In this document: positions 6,460 through 7,126 of the stretch, one piece after another
How positions within the stretch are numbered: the stretch's first letter is position 1
Layout of the letters: every line of letters begins with the position of its first letter
Assembly (NCBI GenBank): GCA_904374465.1
Contig: CAJFFY010000054.1
Span: 1 to 7,126, forward strand
Direction of reading: 5' to 3'
DNA from: an uncultured Subdoligranulum sp.
GTDB taxonomy: Bacteria > Bacillota > Clostridia > Oscillospirales > Ruminococcaceae
DNA: 7,126 nucleotides
Translations under genes and position numbers: made by a program
The notes under the pieces: model-generated
What the model saw: the letters and a program-made list of their open reading frames with translations, nothing else
Databases searched by the model: none
Told to the model about the DNA's origin: nothing

Positions 6460-6503
6460 GCGAAAAAACTTGAAAAAAATCGCAACTTTTTGCGGTTTTC
6501 GGG

Positions 6504-6532
6504 TTGACAAGCCCCCGTCACTTGTATATACT
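6504..6532 (+). promoter_or_regulatory. Sigma-A-type promoter of yceD-rpmF
   Basis: A perfect -35 TTGACA (6504-6509) and -10 TATACT (6527-6532) are 17 bp apart, and a TG pair lies just upstream of the -10. The start would be near 6539, giving a leader of about 20 nt. A strong promoter fits a ribosomal-protein operon. Confidence 0.85.
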
Positions 6533-6558
6533 ATTTAAGCAACCTTTTGAGGTGAACT

Positions 6559-7059
6559 ATGCAATTTGATCTGCAATCCTTTCTGGAAAACGCCAGGGTG
6601 CCTTATCAGACACATTTTCTGGCCGATCTTTCCCAGGCGGACTTTGGTGGCTTTACTCTGGCCGCTCCGGCAGAATGTGACTTTACGGCAACGCCCACCA
6701 CTGATGGCGCGGCGTTGCTATTGTGTGTAAAGGCACAGGTGGATGCCGAGTGTGCCCGGTGCCTGGAGCCAATCCACCGCGAGTATGCGTTTCAGCGTGA
6801 GTATCTGGTTCGTATGCGGGATGTGGAAGATCCGGATTTTGAATTGCCCTGCCAGGAAAAAGGCTGTCTCAACCTTGATGAGCTGGTTTTTCAGGAACTG
6901 GTGTTCGAGGTACCCACGGTACTGCTTTGCAGCGCCGAATGTCAAGGCTTATGTCCCATTTGCGGCAAGAAGAAGGCGGCAGGATGTACCTGCCAACCGG
7001 CAGATAATGCTGCCCCTGCAGATGCGCGGCTTAGCATATTAAAACAACTGCTCAGTTGA
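6559..7059 (+). CDS. yceD: YceD/DUF177 family protein, Cys-rich, upstream of rpmF
   Basis: The 166-residue protein belongs to the DUF177 family that habitually precedes rpmF. The family has been linked to 23S rRNA accumulation or large-subunit assembly (YceD in E. coli and its plant homologue); the molecular role is not settled. Family hallmarks are visible: CARCLEP (65-71), then a C-terminal cluster with Cys124, Cys128, LCPICG (131-136, Cys132 and Cys135) and Cys143/Cys145, spaced like a zinc-binding module. The middle has the typical acidic LDELVFQELVFEVP segment (106-119). The ATG at 6559 follows GAGGTGA (6549-6555). Twenty-four nt separate it from rpmF, so the two are co-transcribed. Confidence 0.92.
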   Translation: MQFDLQSFLENARVPYQTHFLADLSQADFGGFTLAAPAECDFTATPTTDGAALLLCVKAQVDAECARCLEPIHREYAFQREYLVRMRDVEDPDFELPCQEKGCLNLDELVFQELVFEVPTVLLCSAECQGLCPICGKKKAAGCTCQPADNAAPADARLSILKQLLS

Positions 7060-7083
7060 ATTTCACCAAGGAGGTGTCCGATT

Positions 7084-7126
7084 ATGGCTATCGTACCCAA
7101 GAGAAAGCATTCTCAAGCCCGCCGCG
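7084..7126 (+). CDS. rpmF: 50S ribosomal protein L32 (N-terminal fragment, cut by window end)
   Basis: Only 14 codons are present, reading MAIVPKRKHSQARR. The PKRK-x-S-x-ARR pattern is the L32 N terminus, which is usually MAVPKRK; here an extra Ile sits between Ala2 and Val. AAGGAGGT (7068-7075) is a near-perfect ribosome site 8 nt upstream. Its position directly after yceD is the classical arrangement. The Cys pairs of zinc-type L32 would lie beyond the window. Confidence 0.93.
   Translation, partial: MAIVPKRKHSQARR

Noticed and set aside
1..7126. Mobile element, CRISPR array, toxin-antitoxin or defence system
   Set aside because: No transposase, integrase, spaced repeats, or paired small ORFs were found. 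All the genes are chromosomal housekeeping or energy-metabolism types except the single P-loop protein, which has no defence-like partner nearby.

Overview
The window (7126 bp, GC-rich) looks like ordinary chromosome from an anaerobic, gut-type clostridium. The evidence is a stand-alone multi-cluster [FeFe] hydrogenase, strong AGGAGG-type ribosome binding sites, near-consensus sigma-A promoters with 17-bp spacers, and a small clostridial-type P-loop protein. The high GC content fits the Oscillospiraceae/Ruminococcaceae (Faecalibacterium, Gemmiger or Subdoligranulum-like). That placement is inferred from protein style and composition, not from a search. I saw no mobile element, CRISPR array, tRNA or rRNA.

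Layout. The left half is read on the minus strand. mtaB (tRNA methylthiotransferase, 1842-3143) ends in a strong intrinsic terminator. It is followed by a separately promoted [FeFe] hydrogenase gene (128-1651). A perfect 12-bp hairpin at 2-35 may terminate the hydrogenase transcript. The right half is read on the plus strand: a secreted D-Ala-D-Ala carboxypeptidase (3283-4500), then pgi (4610-5944) from its own promoter, a 134-residue P-loop protein of unknown function (5993-6397), and a very strong terminator (6424-6459). A new promoter then drives a yceD/DUF177 gene (6559-7059) and rpmF (from 7084, cut by the window end).

How the genes relate. Most are housekeeping: glycolysis (pgi), wall maturation (carboxypeptidase), tRNA modification (mtaB), and ribosome supply (yceD-rpmF). 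The hydrogenase is the energy-metabolism gene. The most interesting regulatory signal is an 18-bp near-palindrome over its -10 box, matching the Rex (NADH/NAD+ sensor) operator consensus at 12 of 14 defined positions. This suggests redox-controlled hydrogenase expression. The least understood gene is the P-loop ORF downstream of pgi, probably co-transcribed with it. I did not find a clearly new multi-gene system here.
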